Positions 26,159 through 35,498 are shown, counted from the stretch's first letter. The stretch: DNA of 64,000 bases from an uncultured Kiloniellaceae bacterium (GCA_947493695.1 CANLSF010000005.1:496001-560000); one strand, 5' to 3'. The notes: generated by a model from the sequence alone, not told the origin. Translations and numbers: made by a program.

Positions 26159-27145
26159 ATGCGCAATCTCCTGGGATTCATTTTACTTAGCACCTTTGCC
26201 ATCAGCGGCCTTTACATCTGGACCGGCCTGGAACTCGCCAGCGGTGCCCCTGCCCTCAAGGTCCTCTCCTGGTGGTGGGAGCATGGTGAAGGGCAGCTTC
26301 CCATCCTTCTCTGCATGACAGGGTTCCTTGGGTTTTCTCTGATCTTTTTCCTGTGGTTCTCCAACTGGATCAAAATCTGCTGGGGCACAGCCATCGACTA
26401 CGTTTTCCTCGGCTCCAGTCTGGAAAGCGACAGGAATTATTACTGCGCCTGTGACGATCCAACGCAACAGAGACACCTGTTGCGTCTTCAGGCTCACAAC
26501 TACAACAGAAGCGCAAGCACCCCGGTCGATCTGATTTTCAGCGTGCACAAAATGCTGCGGTTGGGTTCGGACCCCACACTCGTCGAACTCTTGCGGGGGT
26601 TCAACTTTCGTTCGCAGTTGATTTCCATCTTCTTGCAATACGTCACCTTGTTCTGGGGTTTGGCTGCACTCGCTCAAATCATTACCCAGTATCTCGAACA
26701 ATGGGGGCATCCGATTGAGATCACACTTTTACCGATTGTTGCCGCAATCTCCTTGAGCCCGCTCCTGTTCATACAGGTTCTGGGGCTCCTGAGCGGCTAC
26801 GCGGTGTTCCGCAAACGTTATGGGGCATGCGAACCAAACGATCACAAACCGCACGAACTCGACCTTAAGCCGGGCGCGACAGTCTCGGTCAGGCTTATGG
26901 AAAACGGGCGCGATGGCGGCAAATCGCAACTCACTAAGCGCGCATACCGCGTGGAGTGGCCAACAGAAGATGGTTTGACCGTCAGCGCCATCATTGCCTT
27001 CTACGTCAGCCGAAAAATAAAATGTGAAATCGAAGAACTAGACCGCCTGACCAAACGTCAGGAGCACGTTGAATGCCGCGTGAGTGAAGACTATATGCTT
27101 CACCCCATCATCTTTGCGAACCCCAAAGCTGTCGATTGGTATTAA
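26159..27145 (+). CDS. Uncharacterised membrane protein with four transmembrane segments
   Basis: 328 residues, not recognised. Hydrophobic segments are at about 3-21, 47-67, 150-180 and 185-215, leaving a central soluble loop (about 70-145, containing YCACDDPTQQ) and a C-terminal soluble domain (about 220-328) rich in charged residues. A 204-bp non-coding gap precedes it, so it may have its own promoter. The gene after it is convergent and 8 bp away. Function unknown; its location suggests a role in the envelope circuit of this locus. Confidence 0.65.
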   Translation: MRNLLGFILLSTFAISGLYIWTGLELASGAPALKVLSWWWEHGEGQLPILLCMTGFLGFSLIFFLWFSNWIKICWGTAIDYVFLGSSLESDRNYYCACDDPTQQRHLLRLQAHNYNRSASTPVDLIFSVHKMLRLGSDPTLVELLRGFNFRSQLISIFLQYVTLFWGLAALAQIITQYLEQWGHPIEITLLPIVAAISLSPLLFIQVLGLLSGYAVFRKRYGACEPNDHKPHELDLKPGATVSVRLMENGRDGGKSQLTKRAYRVEWPTEDGLTVSAIIAFYVSRKIKCEIEELDRLTKRQEHVECRVSEDYMLHPIIFANPKAVDWY

Positions 27146-27153
27146 AAACGAGA

Positions 27154-27513
27154 TCAGCGTCGGTTCGTCAAGAGAACGACATTGCCAACCAGTAAGCACG
27201 CGAAAAGACTTCCCCCAAGGATCAGCGGATACATGAGGATATGCCAGACGGAGCTAAAGTTTAGACAGTAAAAGGGAACAGCCGATGCAAACAACGCAGC
27301 GCTACATTGAACCCACACCAGCGCGGCGCGGGGCCGTTGCTGCTGAACCAGCATGCCGTACATCACCAGCGTCAACACCAGCAGCATGACGATGATGCTG
27401 TAGAAGCCATAATAGGCCGCATTGTAGGGCGAAGCGGGAAGCAGTCCGAAGAGACATCCGGCGCCGAGATGCGACGGTACAACCAGGTATGTGCCGTAAC
27501 CCGATAAACGCAT
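27154..27513 (-). CDS. Small polytopic membrane protein
   Basis: 119 residues, not recognised. Three or four helices are visible: FYSIIVMLLVLTLVMYGMLV, ALVWVQCSAALFASAVPFY and MYPLILGGSLFACLLVG, plus a weaker first segment near LVVPSHLGAGCLFG. I start it at ATG 27513 (MRLSGYG); an open frame to 27609 would add a non-conserved tail through a terminator-like hairpin. It is convergent with the gene ending at 27145. A striking leader with two minus-strand hairpins and T-tracts lies directly upstream. Confidence 0.55.
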   Translation of the reverse strand: MRLSGYGTYLVVPSHLGAGCLFGLLPASPYNAAYYGFYSIIVMLLVLTLVMYGMLVQQQRPRAALVWVQCSAALFASAVPFYCLNFSSVWHILMYPLILGGSLFACLLVGNVVLLTNRR

Positions 27514-27535
27514 AGTCCGAATGACTCTCAATTTT

Positions 27536-27584
27536 AAAAAAGGTGGGACAGTCGAACGCAATCGGCAAAGCGCCCGACTGTCCC
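27536..27584 (-). terminator. Minus-strand rho-independent terminator in front of the 27513 gene
   Basis: On the minus strand GGGACAGTCG (27584-27575) pairs perfectly with CGACTGTCCC (27554-27545), followed by ACC and TTTTT. The 10-bp stem and T-run make a good intrinsic terminator. It lies only about 25 bp before the start codon at 27513, so it fits an attenuated leader or the end of a small RNA encoded upstream. Confidence 0.6.
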
Positions 27585-27642
27585 GGCCGAACCAAGACGG
27601 AATGTTCAACGTCCTGGCTGGTCACAAAACATTTGCAGACAG

Positions 27643-27671
27643 AAAAAAAACGCGGCCATAAATCAAGGCCG
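27643..27671 (-). terminator. Second minus-strand hairpin with T8 tail
   Basis: CGGCC/GGCCG around a 9-base loop, followed on the minus strand by GCG and eight T. No minus-strand gene that could use it was found between here and the mrp operon. A T9-GAACC promoter-like element (27714-27702, minus) lies just upstream. Confidence 0.5.
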
Positions 27672-28974
27672 TATTCCTACGTCTCTTCATCAACGCAAAA
27701 GGTTCAAAAAAAAATCAGCTAACTTAATTTTTCCCGGCAAGACAAAAACCGGAGCTCAAACGTCGAAACCGCACGCACCCTGTGCCAGATGAAAGTATCG
27801 GCTTCGGCAAGTGTTCCAGTTCCTTCAAGACCGGACAGGCCTCCAGGCACTCGAGGTCACTTTCCCAGCTGGACGCACTGACACACCTGACAAGCGTCAC
27901 TAAGGGAACACCTACTATAAATAGACCTTTGGCAGGTGTTTGACCTGATTTCAGTTTTTATTTTAGATCCAGAGAATTCATCCGGATCGAAAACTCGAAA
28001 CACCGGAAATCACAAACCAGAGAAGATCGGCTTCACACAACTACCTTCTCTTCTCATACTTCTCATCGAACAAAACACCTGCTCGCAACCTACCTGAACT
28101 CACCTCATATTCAGGTCTTTTTCTGCATACAAATACTCAAAAATTATCTATTAAGATGTTGTTTTTAAAATATTTTTTAAATAATCTCCACCTCTCTCAA
28201 CCCACGGCTTGCAAAAGTGCATTTTCTTTGTGCAGCGCTACGGCTTCATGTCCGACGAATTCGCCTGTAAGAGATTAGGAGTTGATAGGCTGCGGGAGCG
28301 CATACCACTTTCTGCTGCATCGTCATCGGAACGAGCTGAAACCTGTTAATACGTAGACAAATGACAAAGTGAGAAAAATACAAATCATAATATTTTTCTC
28401 TTTTTACGTGTTTTTAAAGCCATGTCGAAGGCTTGGCAATCGCCTGCACTCTTAGCGGCGATACTTTGTCCGAGCGTCATTGAAGGAGCCCGCGGCCAAA
28501 CCTCTATCAGAAAAAATCCAGGTTGCTTTGAACGCTTTAGGACACCGGCCGGATCAAGGTCGACTGAGGAAAACGGCGGGCATGTGACAGCGTCACTGTT
28601 CGGCAAATCTATCGCGCAACTTTTATGCAGACTCTGTGAAGGAACAGCCTATGCACTCGATTTTTTGCCGAAACTTTACTCATTTAGATCGGCTTTCCAC
28701 GCCAAGAGAGAACAACACAAATGTCGATCGCACAAACGAAATCACAACAGACAAATACAATTGAGAGAACAGCCTCTTTTATTAATTTTTATTCAAACGC
28801 GCACTTATCAATTATTTCGACCAGGTAATTTTTCATGACACATTCCGTCATATCAGAAGCTCATCAGGGGTAGGTTTTTTGGGGTTCCCTATTCACTGGT
28901 CTGACACCGGCTCCAGTCTGGCGCGGGAACCGATCCGTAACACTGAAGCACGAAGCTGTTCGTTCCTGCGCGCC

Positions 28975-31038
28975 ATGCGAACGATTGGCTGTGCGGCGTT
29001 CAGTTGGCTTCTGCTCAGCTCGGCGACCTTCGCGCAGGACGCAGGCAATGCGGAGAGTTCTGGTGTGCTCCCGAATCAATGGACCGCCGACCTCGCGCCC
29101 GCATCGAGCGGCGCCAGTTATGGACCGCTTGAGGAACTGGTACTGAGCATCCCTGAGCACGTCACCTTCGAAACCTTGCTGCAACTCGGTCTTGAAGTCG
29201 ACGCGATTGACGTCACACCCCTCCTTGCATTCGAAAACCAATCCTTCACCTATCGGCCTCAACAGGCACTCGCACCCGGCGAACACGAGTTACGCTTGAT
29301 TGAGGTCACGCCCGACGGCCAGATCATCCCACGGGGAAACTGGGTTATCTCCGTTTCCGGAGAGGCCGTGATTGCCGACAGCGTTCCAGAGGGAAAGCCC
29401 TTCTCGCTCTCCGCGACAAACTCTGTGGAATTCAGCCAAAGATTAGGCAACAGAGGTTTCTCCAACTTACCAGCGCGTGGCCAGGTCTCGGGCGGAGGTT
29501 ACGCAGACACCGCCTATAGTTCCGGACGCTGGTCGGTTACCGGCAATGCCAACTATCTGATCGAGTCCCAGGAGCAGCGTTCAGCTACCGGCCGAGGTTT
29601 CGATCTGGGTGAATACAATTTCAACACCCGCTTCGATGGGGAAGATGTTTTTGGTCAGGTAGCACTTGGTCACCAGAACCTGGACGCCAATAATTACATC
29701 ATGTCGAACTACAGCCGGCGCGGCCTGTCCGCCAGCCTGGGCAGCGCCGACGAACTCATCAGCTTAACAGGCTTTGGCTTCCTGCCGGAAAGCACCGTCG
29801 GAAGCGAGAATCTCACAGGCCTTGGCGACAGCGAAAATCGACTGCTGGGCTTCCAGGCCAAGGCGCACCCAGTACCGGGCTGGGGCAAAGACTTCTCGGT
29901 CACCGGGATCTACTATAACGGCCAGGGAAGCGAAGGTGGATTTGGAATCGGCGGCGAAAGCATCGTCAACGAAGGCGACGGCTGGGGTGTGACGGTCGAG
30001 CGCTTCCTCCTCGAGCGAAGCCTGCAACTCACGGGACAATACGCCAGAAGCAATTTTCGACAGGATGATGTCTTTGTCGGAGAAGACGAAGCGCAAGGAA
30101 ATGCCTGGTCTTTTGCCGCCGCCTATACCCCCTTCCAGTCGGAGGAGATTGGCGGCGAATACCTGAGCCTTACGATCGGTACTCAATACGAACGCGTGGA
30201 TACCTTCTTCAATTCACTGGCAAACGCTTCGCTCGCAACCGACCGGGAAAGCCTGCTCCTCTATTCCGATGTGAATTGGGGCAGCGTATCTGCCAATGCA
30301 CAGGCGCTATACCAGACAAACAACGTCGACAATCTGGAGAACCTGCCAACCGAACGACTGTCGAGTTATCAGTTTTCCGCAAACTATTACCCGACAATCG
30401 ATCCTCCTGCCGAAGACGAGACGGATTGGTTCGGCCAACCCTTCCTGAACCTCAATGCGGGTACCGCCAGCAACAAGACCATCAAGACGCCGGCAGAGTT
30501 CCTGGGAACAGATACAGACAATCAGAGCCATAGCATCACTCTGGGCGGCGGTTCGAATTATGGCGCGTGGGGTTGGCAAGTGTCAGAAACCTTCTCGGGT
30601 TTCATCGACCGCACAAACCAGTCCTCTGACTCCACCAACTACATGACCGACGCTTCAGCAAACTGGAACATCCGTGACGTCGTGCAGTTGAATGCCGGCG
30701 TCCAGTGGAGCCGATTCAAGGACAAATTCTTCGACACAACGACCCACACGATCAACCTCAACTTGGGACTACAGGCCGAGATCATTCCAGAAACCTTAAA
30801 CAGCTCACTGAACTACAATTTGAACCTCCTGACCGGTGATGGCGACACACCGGATAATACCATCGCAAACGGCGAGGTTCTGTGGACGGTCCTTCCTCCC
30901 ACAGAGAACAACATTGGCATTGCGTTCGCGCTGCAAGGTCTTGTGGAGAAAAGAGATGGCAATAGCGATAAGAGCTTCGACGGCACCGATTGGCAAGCCT
31001 TCGGTCTCCTGCGGATTTCCGCACCTATTAGCTATTGA
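28975..31038 (+). CDS. Outer-membrane beta-barrel protein, uncharacterised
   Basis: 687 residues. The signal peptide is MRTIGCAAFSWLLLSSATFA. A small N-terminal beta domain (about 50-140, GEHELRLIEVTPDGQII) precedes a long region of alternating polar/aromatic strands (WSVTGNANYLIE, FGQVALGHQNL, LQLTGQYARSNF, SLNYNLNLLTG) typical of a barrel. It ends in a hydrophobic strand (GLLRISAPISY). No TonB plug or POTRA domain was recognised. The frame is open from 28879, but the signal peptide fixes the start at 28975. It is first of a three-gene operon that ends with an ECF sigma gene. Confidence 0.7.
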   Translation: MRTIGCAAFSWLLLSSATFAQDAGNAESSGVLPNQWTADLAPASSGASYGPLEELVLSIPEHVTFETLLQLGLEVDAIDVTPLLAFENQSFTYRPQQALAPGEHELRLIEVTPDGQIIPRGNWVISVSGEAVIADSVPEGKPFSLSATNSVEFSQRLGNRGFSNLPARGQVSGGGYADTAYSSGRWSVTGNANYLIESQEQRSATGRGFDLGEYNFNTRFDGEDVFGQVALGHQNLDANNYIMSNYSRRGLSASLGSADELISLTGFGFLPESTVGSENLTGLGDSENRLLGFQAKAHPVPGWGKDFSVTGIYYNGQGSEGGFGIGGESIVNEGDGWGVTVERFLLERSLQLTGQYARSNFRQDDVFVGEDEAQGNAWSFAAAYTPFQSEEIGGEYLSLTIGTQYERVDTFFNSLANASLATDRESLLLYSDVNWGSVSANAQALYQTNNVDNLENLPTERLSSYQFSANYYPTIDPPAEDETDWFGQPFLNLNAGTASNKTIKTPAEFLGTDTDNQSHSITLGGGSNYGAWGWQVSETFSGFIDRTNQSSDSTNYMTDASANWNIRDVVQLNAGVQWSRFKDKFFDTTTHTINLNLGLQAEIIPETLNSSLNYNLNLLTGDGDTPDNTIANGEVLWTVLPPTENNIGIAFALQGLVEKRDGNSDKSFDGTDWQAFGLLRISAPISY

Positions 31039-31050
31039 TGGAGTAAATGC

Positions 31051-32259
31051 ATGACGTCCCTGACACGCAAATCCTTTGCAACCATCGTCCTTTTTCTGGC
31101 TATCACGTGCTTAACCACAGTCAGCCATCCGCTGCATGCAGAAGTCCTCGAAGTCACGCCGATCCCTGGCAATGCACAGGTATCCGTCCCAACGGGCTCG
31201 GCGATATCGGTGACGTGGCGCGTCACCCGCCGCGCTGCTGCCGGCATACCTGCCGTGACGGTCAGATCGAGTAGTGGCGCCTTTGCTATCGGCGGAACAC
31301 CGGTAGCCACGAACGCCATACTCCTCACCAAGGTCAGCAATTCAGGTGGCCAGGCTTTCCCCGTCGTTACCTTCCAGGAAACGGTGCAGGTTCCACCCTC
31401 CGTTGCGTTTCAGATGGCACAAAATCCAGGTCTCGTCGCCACCTATAGCCGCAGCTTCGATGATGGCTTGGGAGCCGAAGTTGGATCGATGAGGTTGATC
31501 CCAACCACCAACAACGCAGGGGAGCTGGAACTTCGACGTCTGGACCTCTTCTTCGAAGACCGGAGCCGCGTGAAGGTTCTGCCGAGTGGCGAGCGTCTCG
31601 TCGCTGTGGCCGATATCAATTTCGATCGCTCAGGCATTGCCGCATTCGAATGGCAAATTGCAGATCCAAGTTCAACGCGAGGGGCATTGGTCTTTCGCCG
31701 CCTGAAGGTCTTCCGTCGGAGCCTCGCGGGTCGGGGTCGCGTGACTCTACAAAGCCCAGAATTGCCGACCACAGCTCAAGGGCTTCACATCGTCCGACTG
31801 GTCGCTACCGACCCTGAGTTCGATTTTACCCCACCGGAACTGAAGTACTTCGTTGTACCACGCAAAAACGCGACAACAGCACCCGCGGGTCAGAATATTC
31901 TTCTCGAGGGCCCGCCTGAAGGAGCCGCGTTAACGACCGAGACCGAGTTTTCGTGGCAAAGCACACCGGGTGCGGCGGTTTATCAGTTGGAGATCTACCC
32001 GGTCAGTTCCGAGCGCCCCGTCCCGCCGGGACAGGTTCAACCGATCGGCGGCAGATTGCTAGTCGAGCCGGACGAACTTTCGACCAGGCCAATTACCGGC
32101 ATCGTGTTGCCATCAGACAAAAACACTACGTCACTCATGGTTTACAGTCTGGCACATCTCGAAGTGGGCCGCCCATACATCTGGCGGATAAAAGCCATTT
32201 CAGGCAACGGTACTGTCATCGGCACTTCGCCACTTCGACGCATCGTTGCGGCAGAATGA
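31051..32259 (+). CDS. Secreted protein with C-terminal fibronectin-III-like domain
   Basis: 402 residues, not recognised as a named family. The signal peptide ends near LHA-E at residue 30. The N-terminal half (31-250) is Ser/Thr/Val-rich beta sequence. The C-terminal part (about 280-400) follows an FN3-like pattern (GPPEGAAL..FSWQSTPGAAVYQLEIYP..GRPYIWRIKAISGNG). It probably works at the cell surface with the barrel protein 12 bp upstream. Its stop overlaps the sigma gene start (ATGA), which couples their translation. Confidence 0.7.
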   Translation: MTSLTRKSFATIVLFLAITCLTTVSHPLHAEVLEVTPIPGNAQVSVPTGSAISVTWRVTRRAAAGIPAVTVRSSSGAFAIGGTPVATNAILLTKVSNSGGQAFPVVTFQETVQVPPSVAFQMAQNPGLVATYSRSFDDGLGAEVGSMRLIPTTNNAGELELRRLDLFFEDRSRVKVLPSGERLVAVADINFDRSGIAAFEWQIADPSSTRGALVFRRLKVFRRSLAGRGRVTLQSPELPTTAQGLHIVRLVATDPEFDFTPPELKYFVVPRKNATTAPAGQNILLEGPPEGAALTTETEFSWQSTPGAAVYQLEIYPVSSERPVPPGQVQPIGGRLLVEPDELSTRPITGIVLPSDKNTTSLMVYSLAHLEVGRPYIWRIKAISGNGTVIGTSPLRRIVAAE

Positions 32260-32864
32260 TGGCCAGATTCCATTCACCCCCAGACGAGGAGATCACGGCG
32301 TTGGAGCCTGAAAGCCCGACCGTCCTGATGAAGCGTGTAGCGAAAGGAGACGAGCAAGCCTTTGCAGCGCTTTACAATGCACTGGAAACCCGCGTTTACA
32401 GATTCATTCTATCTAAATTGAATGACCCTTTCGAGGCATCTGACATCCTGAATGAAACCTTCCTGGAAGTCTGGAAATCCGCCGAAAAATTCGAGGAACG
32501 CTCGAAACCGAGCACATGGGTATTCGGTATCGCCTATCACAAGGTTATGGACCATCATCGCAAGAAAAAGCCAACGCAACTGGATGATCTGGACCACCAT
32601 GACCCAGTAGATGAAAGCGCGGATCAGACAGCGGCCATGATCGCGCTTCAGGAGAGCGATCACCTGCACCAATGCCTCGGCAAGTTAAAACCGGCCTTCC
32701 GTGCTGTTCTCGAACTTTCTTTCTTCGAGGATTTGCCTTACCGGGAAATCGCCGAAATCATCTCATGCCCGGAAGGAACCGTTAAAACCCGAGTTTATCA
32801 TGCCAAGGAAGCGTTGCGGCATTGCCTCGCGCAGCAGGTGAGTGAATCGGATTCCAGGGCTTGA
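32256..32864 (+). CDS. ECF-type RNA polymerase sigma factor
   Basis: 202 residues. Region 2 is at about 25-95 (DEQAFAALYNALETRVYRF, DILNETFLEVWKSAEKF, TWVFGIAYHKVMDHHRKKK) and region 4 at about 130-185 (LELSFFEDLPYREIAEII..GTVKTRVYHAKEAL). There is no region 1 or 3, as expected for the ECF group. The frame is open far upstream, but ATG 32256 overlaps the previous stop and fits family length. It probably directs transcription of the surrounding envelope genes and is held by the membrane anti-sigma at 22385; both points are inferred. Its stop touches the stop of the convergent mrpG. Confidence 0.92.
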   Translation: MMARFHSPPDEEITALEPESPTVLMKRVAKGDEQAFAALYNALETRVYRFILSKLNDPFEASDILNETFLEVWKSAEKFEERSKPSTWVFGIAYHKVMDHHRKKKPTQLDDLDHHDPVDESADQTAAMIALQESDHLHQCLGKLKPAFRAVLELSFFEDLPYREIAEIISCPEGTVKTRVYHAKEALRHCLAQQVSESDSRA

Positions 32865-33197
32865 TCAGCGCCGCCTGTCCGGCGTCTTCATCTCGTCAAT
32901 AACCGTGCCCTTCCATAGAGGGACACCTGTCTTATAGGCCGCCCGCCCGATCATGTGGGCGGCGACCGGGGCTGTCAGGATCAGAAAAATGATCGCAGCG
33001 ATCGCACGGGCAGTGATCGCACCTTCCGCGAAATAAATCGCAACGGCCACCAGGATCAACCCGCAACCGAGTGTCCCGGCCTTGGTGGAGGCATGCATAC
33101 GGATCAGAACATCGGGCAGGCGCAAGACTCCAAGCGCGGCTGCCAGGGCAAAGAGCCCACCTAAAACGACGAAGAGAGACACCAGAATTTCCATCAT
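32865..33197 (-). CDS. mrpG: Mrp Na+/H+ antiporter subunit G
   Basis: 110 residues with three hydrophobic helices and the family's LGVLRLPDVLIRMHASTKAGT segment near residue 22. It is the last gene of the seven-gene antiporter operon, overlapping mrpF by four bases. MrpG is a small structural subunit of the antiporter complex. Its stop codon directly abuts that of the convergent sigma gene, so no separate terminator fits between them. Confidence 0.93.
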   Translation of the reverse strand: MMEILVSLFVVLGGLFALAAALGVLRLPDVLIRMHASTKAGTLGCGLILVAVAIYFAEGAITARAIAAIIFLILTAPVAAHMIGRAAYKTGVPLWKGTVIDEMKTPDRRR

Positions 33198-33526
33198 AGC
33201 CGGTCCTCGGTTTTCTCCGATTCTTCGGGCGAGCCTTCAGCCCTCAAGTTACGTCGCTCGGCATACCTGGCAAAAGCCACAGTCGCCAGAAAAGCGATCA
33301 ACGCCAGTGCAATAGCGACATCCAGAAAAGCAGGTTCGTTCGCCGCAATCGCAAAGAGCGCCGAAAAGGCGACCGCCAGCACCGTGATCAGGTCCAGTGC
33401 AACAACCCGGTCGGGCAGACTTGGCCCCAGCAAAAGCCGGATAAAGGCCAGAACGATCGCCAACATCAGCATGATGAAAGTGATGTCGACCGCTGTCTCC
33501 AGGATGGCGCCATTCTCAAACATCAT
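33194..33526 (-). CDS. mrpF: Mrp Na+/H+ antiporter subunit F
   Basis: 110 residues with three helices and the conserved RLLLGPSLPDRVVALDLIT motif near residue 30; the charged Asp in this motif is conserved in MrpF. The C-terminus is long, charged and soluble. It overlaps mrpE and mrpG by four bases each, consistent with fixed stoichiometry of the complex in the inner membrane. Confidence 0.93.
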   Translation of the reverse strand: MMFENGAILETAVDITFIMLMLAIVLAFIRLLLGPSLPDRVVALDLITVLAVAFSALFAIAANEPAFLDVAIALALIAFLATVAFARYAERRNLRAEGSPEESEKTEDRL

Positions 33527-33999
33527 CTCAAAGCCTCAATGACACTGCGTTCCAGGCCCTGTTTGATTTCCTGACGCAGGGTCTCCGGATCGTCGTCAAC
33601 GAACATAGCGTGGACATAAAGTGTCTTACGATCCGGCGAAACATCCAGACTTAGAGAGCCGGGCGTCAGCGAGATCAGGTTTGCAACCAGCAGAATTTCC
33701 TCGTCGGTCTTGGCATCGAGCGGGACCGCGATGATGCCGGGCCGACTGAGGTGAGTTGGTGTGATGACATCCCAGACAACCCGGAAACTCGAGATCACCA
33801 GCTCATAGATAAAGAGCAGGATCAGCCGCATCACCCGCCAGAAGCGTTCGAAGTAATGGCTCGATTTAAAGAGCGGCCGCGCAACCCAGAGCGCAGCAAA
33901 TCCGATGGCGTAACCGATCAGGAGATTCGAAAGCGCAAAGCTTCCGATAAGTGCAGACCAGCTGATCGCAAGAAAAGCGTTGAGGATAAAGATGTTCAT
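33523..33999 (-). CDS. mrpE: Mrp Na+/H+ antiporter subunit E
   Basis: 158 residues. Two N-terminal helices (about 2-38) and a third near 60-78 are followed by a soluble domain with the conserved LISLTPGSLSLDV and LYVHAMFVDD motifs that identify MrpE. Translationally coupled to mrpD and mrpF by ATGA overlaps. Confidence 0.93.
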   Translation of the reverse strand: MNIFILNAFLAISWSALIGSFALSNLLIGYAIGFAALWVARPLFKSSHYFERFWRVMRLILLFIYELVISSFRVVWDVITPTHLSRPGIIAVPLDAKTDEEILLVANLISLTPGSLSLDVSPDRKTLYVHAMFVDDDPETLRQEIKQGLERSVIEALR

Positions 34000-35498
34000 C
34001 GGGTTACCCCCAGGACTGCCTGGACATAAACCGCCGGATCAAGAAGCTGCCCAGCGGATCGCTCAGCGAACATGACGAAGGGCTCAGGGAAAAGCCCTAT
34101 GGTCACGGTCAGCGCGGCCAAGGCAAAAACCGGCAGCAGCAATGCGAGACGCGTACGTCCGTCGATCATACTCAGTTCGGGAGAGATTTCCTCGGGATGA
34201 GGTTTCCAAAAGACCTCCGCCCAAATTTTGGTCATGGAGAAAATCGTGAGCAACCCGACCACAAGCGCGACGGCGGCGATGAGATAGGCTTCAATCTCAA
34301 GGCTGGCTTTGACCAACAGGAACTTTGCCCAGAAACCCGACAATGGCGGGAAACCGGCCAGCGAAAAGGCGGGAATGAGAAAGAGAACAGCCAGCAAAGG
34401 ACTGGACTTGTAGAGGCCGCCAATCGCAGAGAGCTCGAAAGAACCGGTCAGGCGTTTCGCCACGCCGCTGACCAGAAAGAGGTTCGCTTTCACGATGATG
34501 TGGTGCACCAGATAGAAGACGGCACCGACCAGTGCCAATGGCGTGTAGAGCGCCAGTCCCAGGATCATGTAGCCGATCTGGCTGACGATATGGAACGAGA
34601 GAATCTTGCGGAACTCGTTTTGCGCTGCGGCCCCAAGAACACCGGTGATCATGGTCAACGCAGCGACCGCCAGCAAGATATTGTGCGTATAGGCAATGTC
34701 GTGATTGAAGATCAGCGTAAAGGTGCGGATCAAGGCGTAGACGCCGACCTTGGTCAGCAGTCCGGCGAAGACAGCAGAAACCGCCACGGGCGGAGTGTGG
34801 TAGGACGCGGGAAGCCAGAAAAACAGGGGAAAGACAGCCGCCTTGACGCCGAAGGCAATCATGAAGATCACCGCAACCACACTCAACAGCCCCTGATTCT
34901 CCACCTGCTGCACCGCGCCATGCAGATCCGCCATGTTGAGGGTCCCGGTCAGGCCGTAGAGCAGTGCAATACCGGTCAGGAACATCACGGTCGAAACCAG
35001 ATTGAGCGTGACGTATTTGATGCCACCGTCCATCTGCGCCTTGTCACCCCCCAGGACGAGAAGACCGAAGGATGCGATCAGCATCACCTCAAACCAGACA
35101 TAGAGATTGAAAATATCGCCAGTGAGGAACGCACCGCACACACCCGCGAGCAGGATCTGGAACAGCGCATGGTAACCGAGGCTTTCCCGACGTGCGTCGA
35201 TGTCCGCAATGGCAAAAACCGCGACCGCCAATCCAGTAATCGCTGTGATCAGCACCATCACCGCGCTAAGGAGGTCGGCAACGAGCGTAATGCCGAACGG
35301 CGCCGGCCATCCGCCCATCTGCGCGGCCACCACACCATCGCGCCAGGTTGCGGCCATCAGGGAACCCGCAGCGATCAGCAGAACGCTACAGCCAAGAACG
35401 CTCAGCCAGCGTCCGGCGGCCCCCTTCTTGCGCAGAAGGAAAACAAAAATAGCCGTAACAAACGGGACAATGATGGGTAGCGCCAAAAGCCAGCTCAC
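33996..35498 (-). CDS. mrpD: Mrp Na+/H+ antiporter subunit D
   Basis: 500 residues, about 14 helices, of the complex I NuoL/M/N-like antiporter family. It shows the conserved ion-path segments (FEVMLIASFGLLVLGG near residue 133, FGVKAAVFPLFFWLPASYHTPP near 215, a Lys in LVHHIIVKANLFL). MrpD and MrpA form the two proton/sodium-translocating modules. It overlaps both neighbours by four bases. Confidence 0.94.
   Translation of the reverse strand: MSWLLALPIIVPFVTAIFVFLLRKKGAAGRWLSVLGCSVLLIAAGSLMAATWRDGVVAAQMGGWPAPFGITLVADLLSAVMVLITAITGLAVAVFAIADIDARRESLGYHALFQILLAGVCGAFLTGDIFNLYVWFEVMLIASFGLLVLGGDKAQMDGGIKYVTLNLVSTVMFLTGIALLYGLTGTLNMADLHGAVQQVENQGLLSVVAVIFMIAFGVKAAVFPLFFWLPASYHTPPVAVSAVFAGLLTKVGVYALIRTFTLIFNHDIAYTHNILLAVAALTMITGVLGAAAQNEFRKILSFHIVSQIGYMILGLALYTPLALVGAVFYLVHHIIVKANLFLVSGVAKRLTGSFELSAIGGLYKSSPLLAVLFLIPAFSLAGFPPLSGFWAKFLLVKASLEIEAYLIAAVALVVGLLTIFSMTKIWAEVFWKPHPEEISPELSMIDGRTRLALLLPVFALAALTVTIGLFPEPFVMFAERSAGQLLDPAVYVQAVLGVTR

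Larger units (their letters stand above)
27514..28974. other. 1.46-kb region without a confident gene
   Basis: An AT-rich, low-coding stretch between the small membrane protein and the outer-membrane protein gene. It contains the two minus-strand terminators, an AACACCT/AGGTGTT inverted repeat (27907-27940), an ACCTGAA/TTCAGGT hairpin followed by CTTTTT (28092-28121), and a run of A/T near 28150-28190. Open frames at 28385-28838 have unnatural composition. The promoter of the barrel-protein/sigma operon must be near its right end; a CTTTGAAC at 28527-28534 is one candidate. Confidence 0.5.

Noticed and set aside
28385-28838. Open frames of 73 (minus) and 138 (plus) codons in the gene desert
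   Set aside because: They overlap each other, have no good ribosome-binding site, and the peptide composition (Arg/Gln/His-rich with random hydrophobic patches) is unlike protein.
34197-35480. Open frame of 427 codons on the plus strand
   Set aside because: It lies wholly antisense to mrpD, is rich in Gln, Arg, Asp and His, and has no recognisable domain; a shadow of a GC-rich membrane-protein gene.
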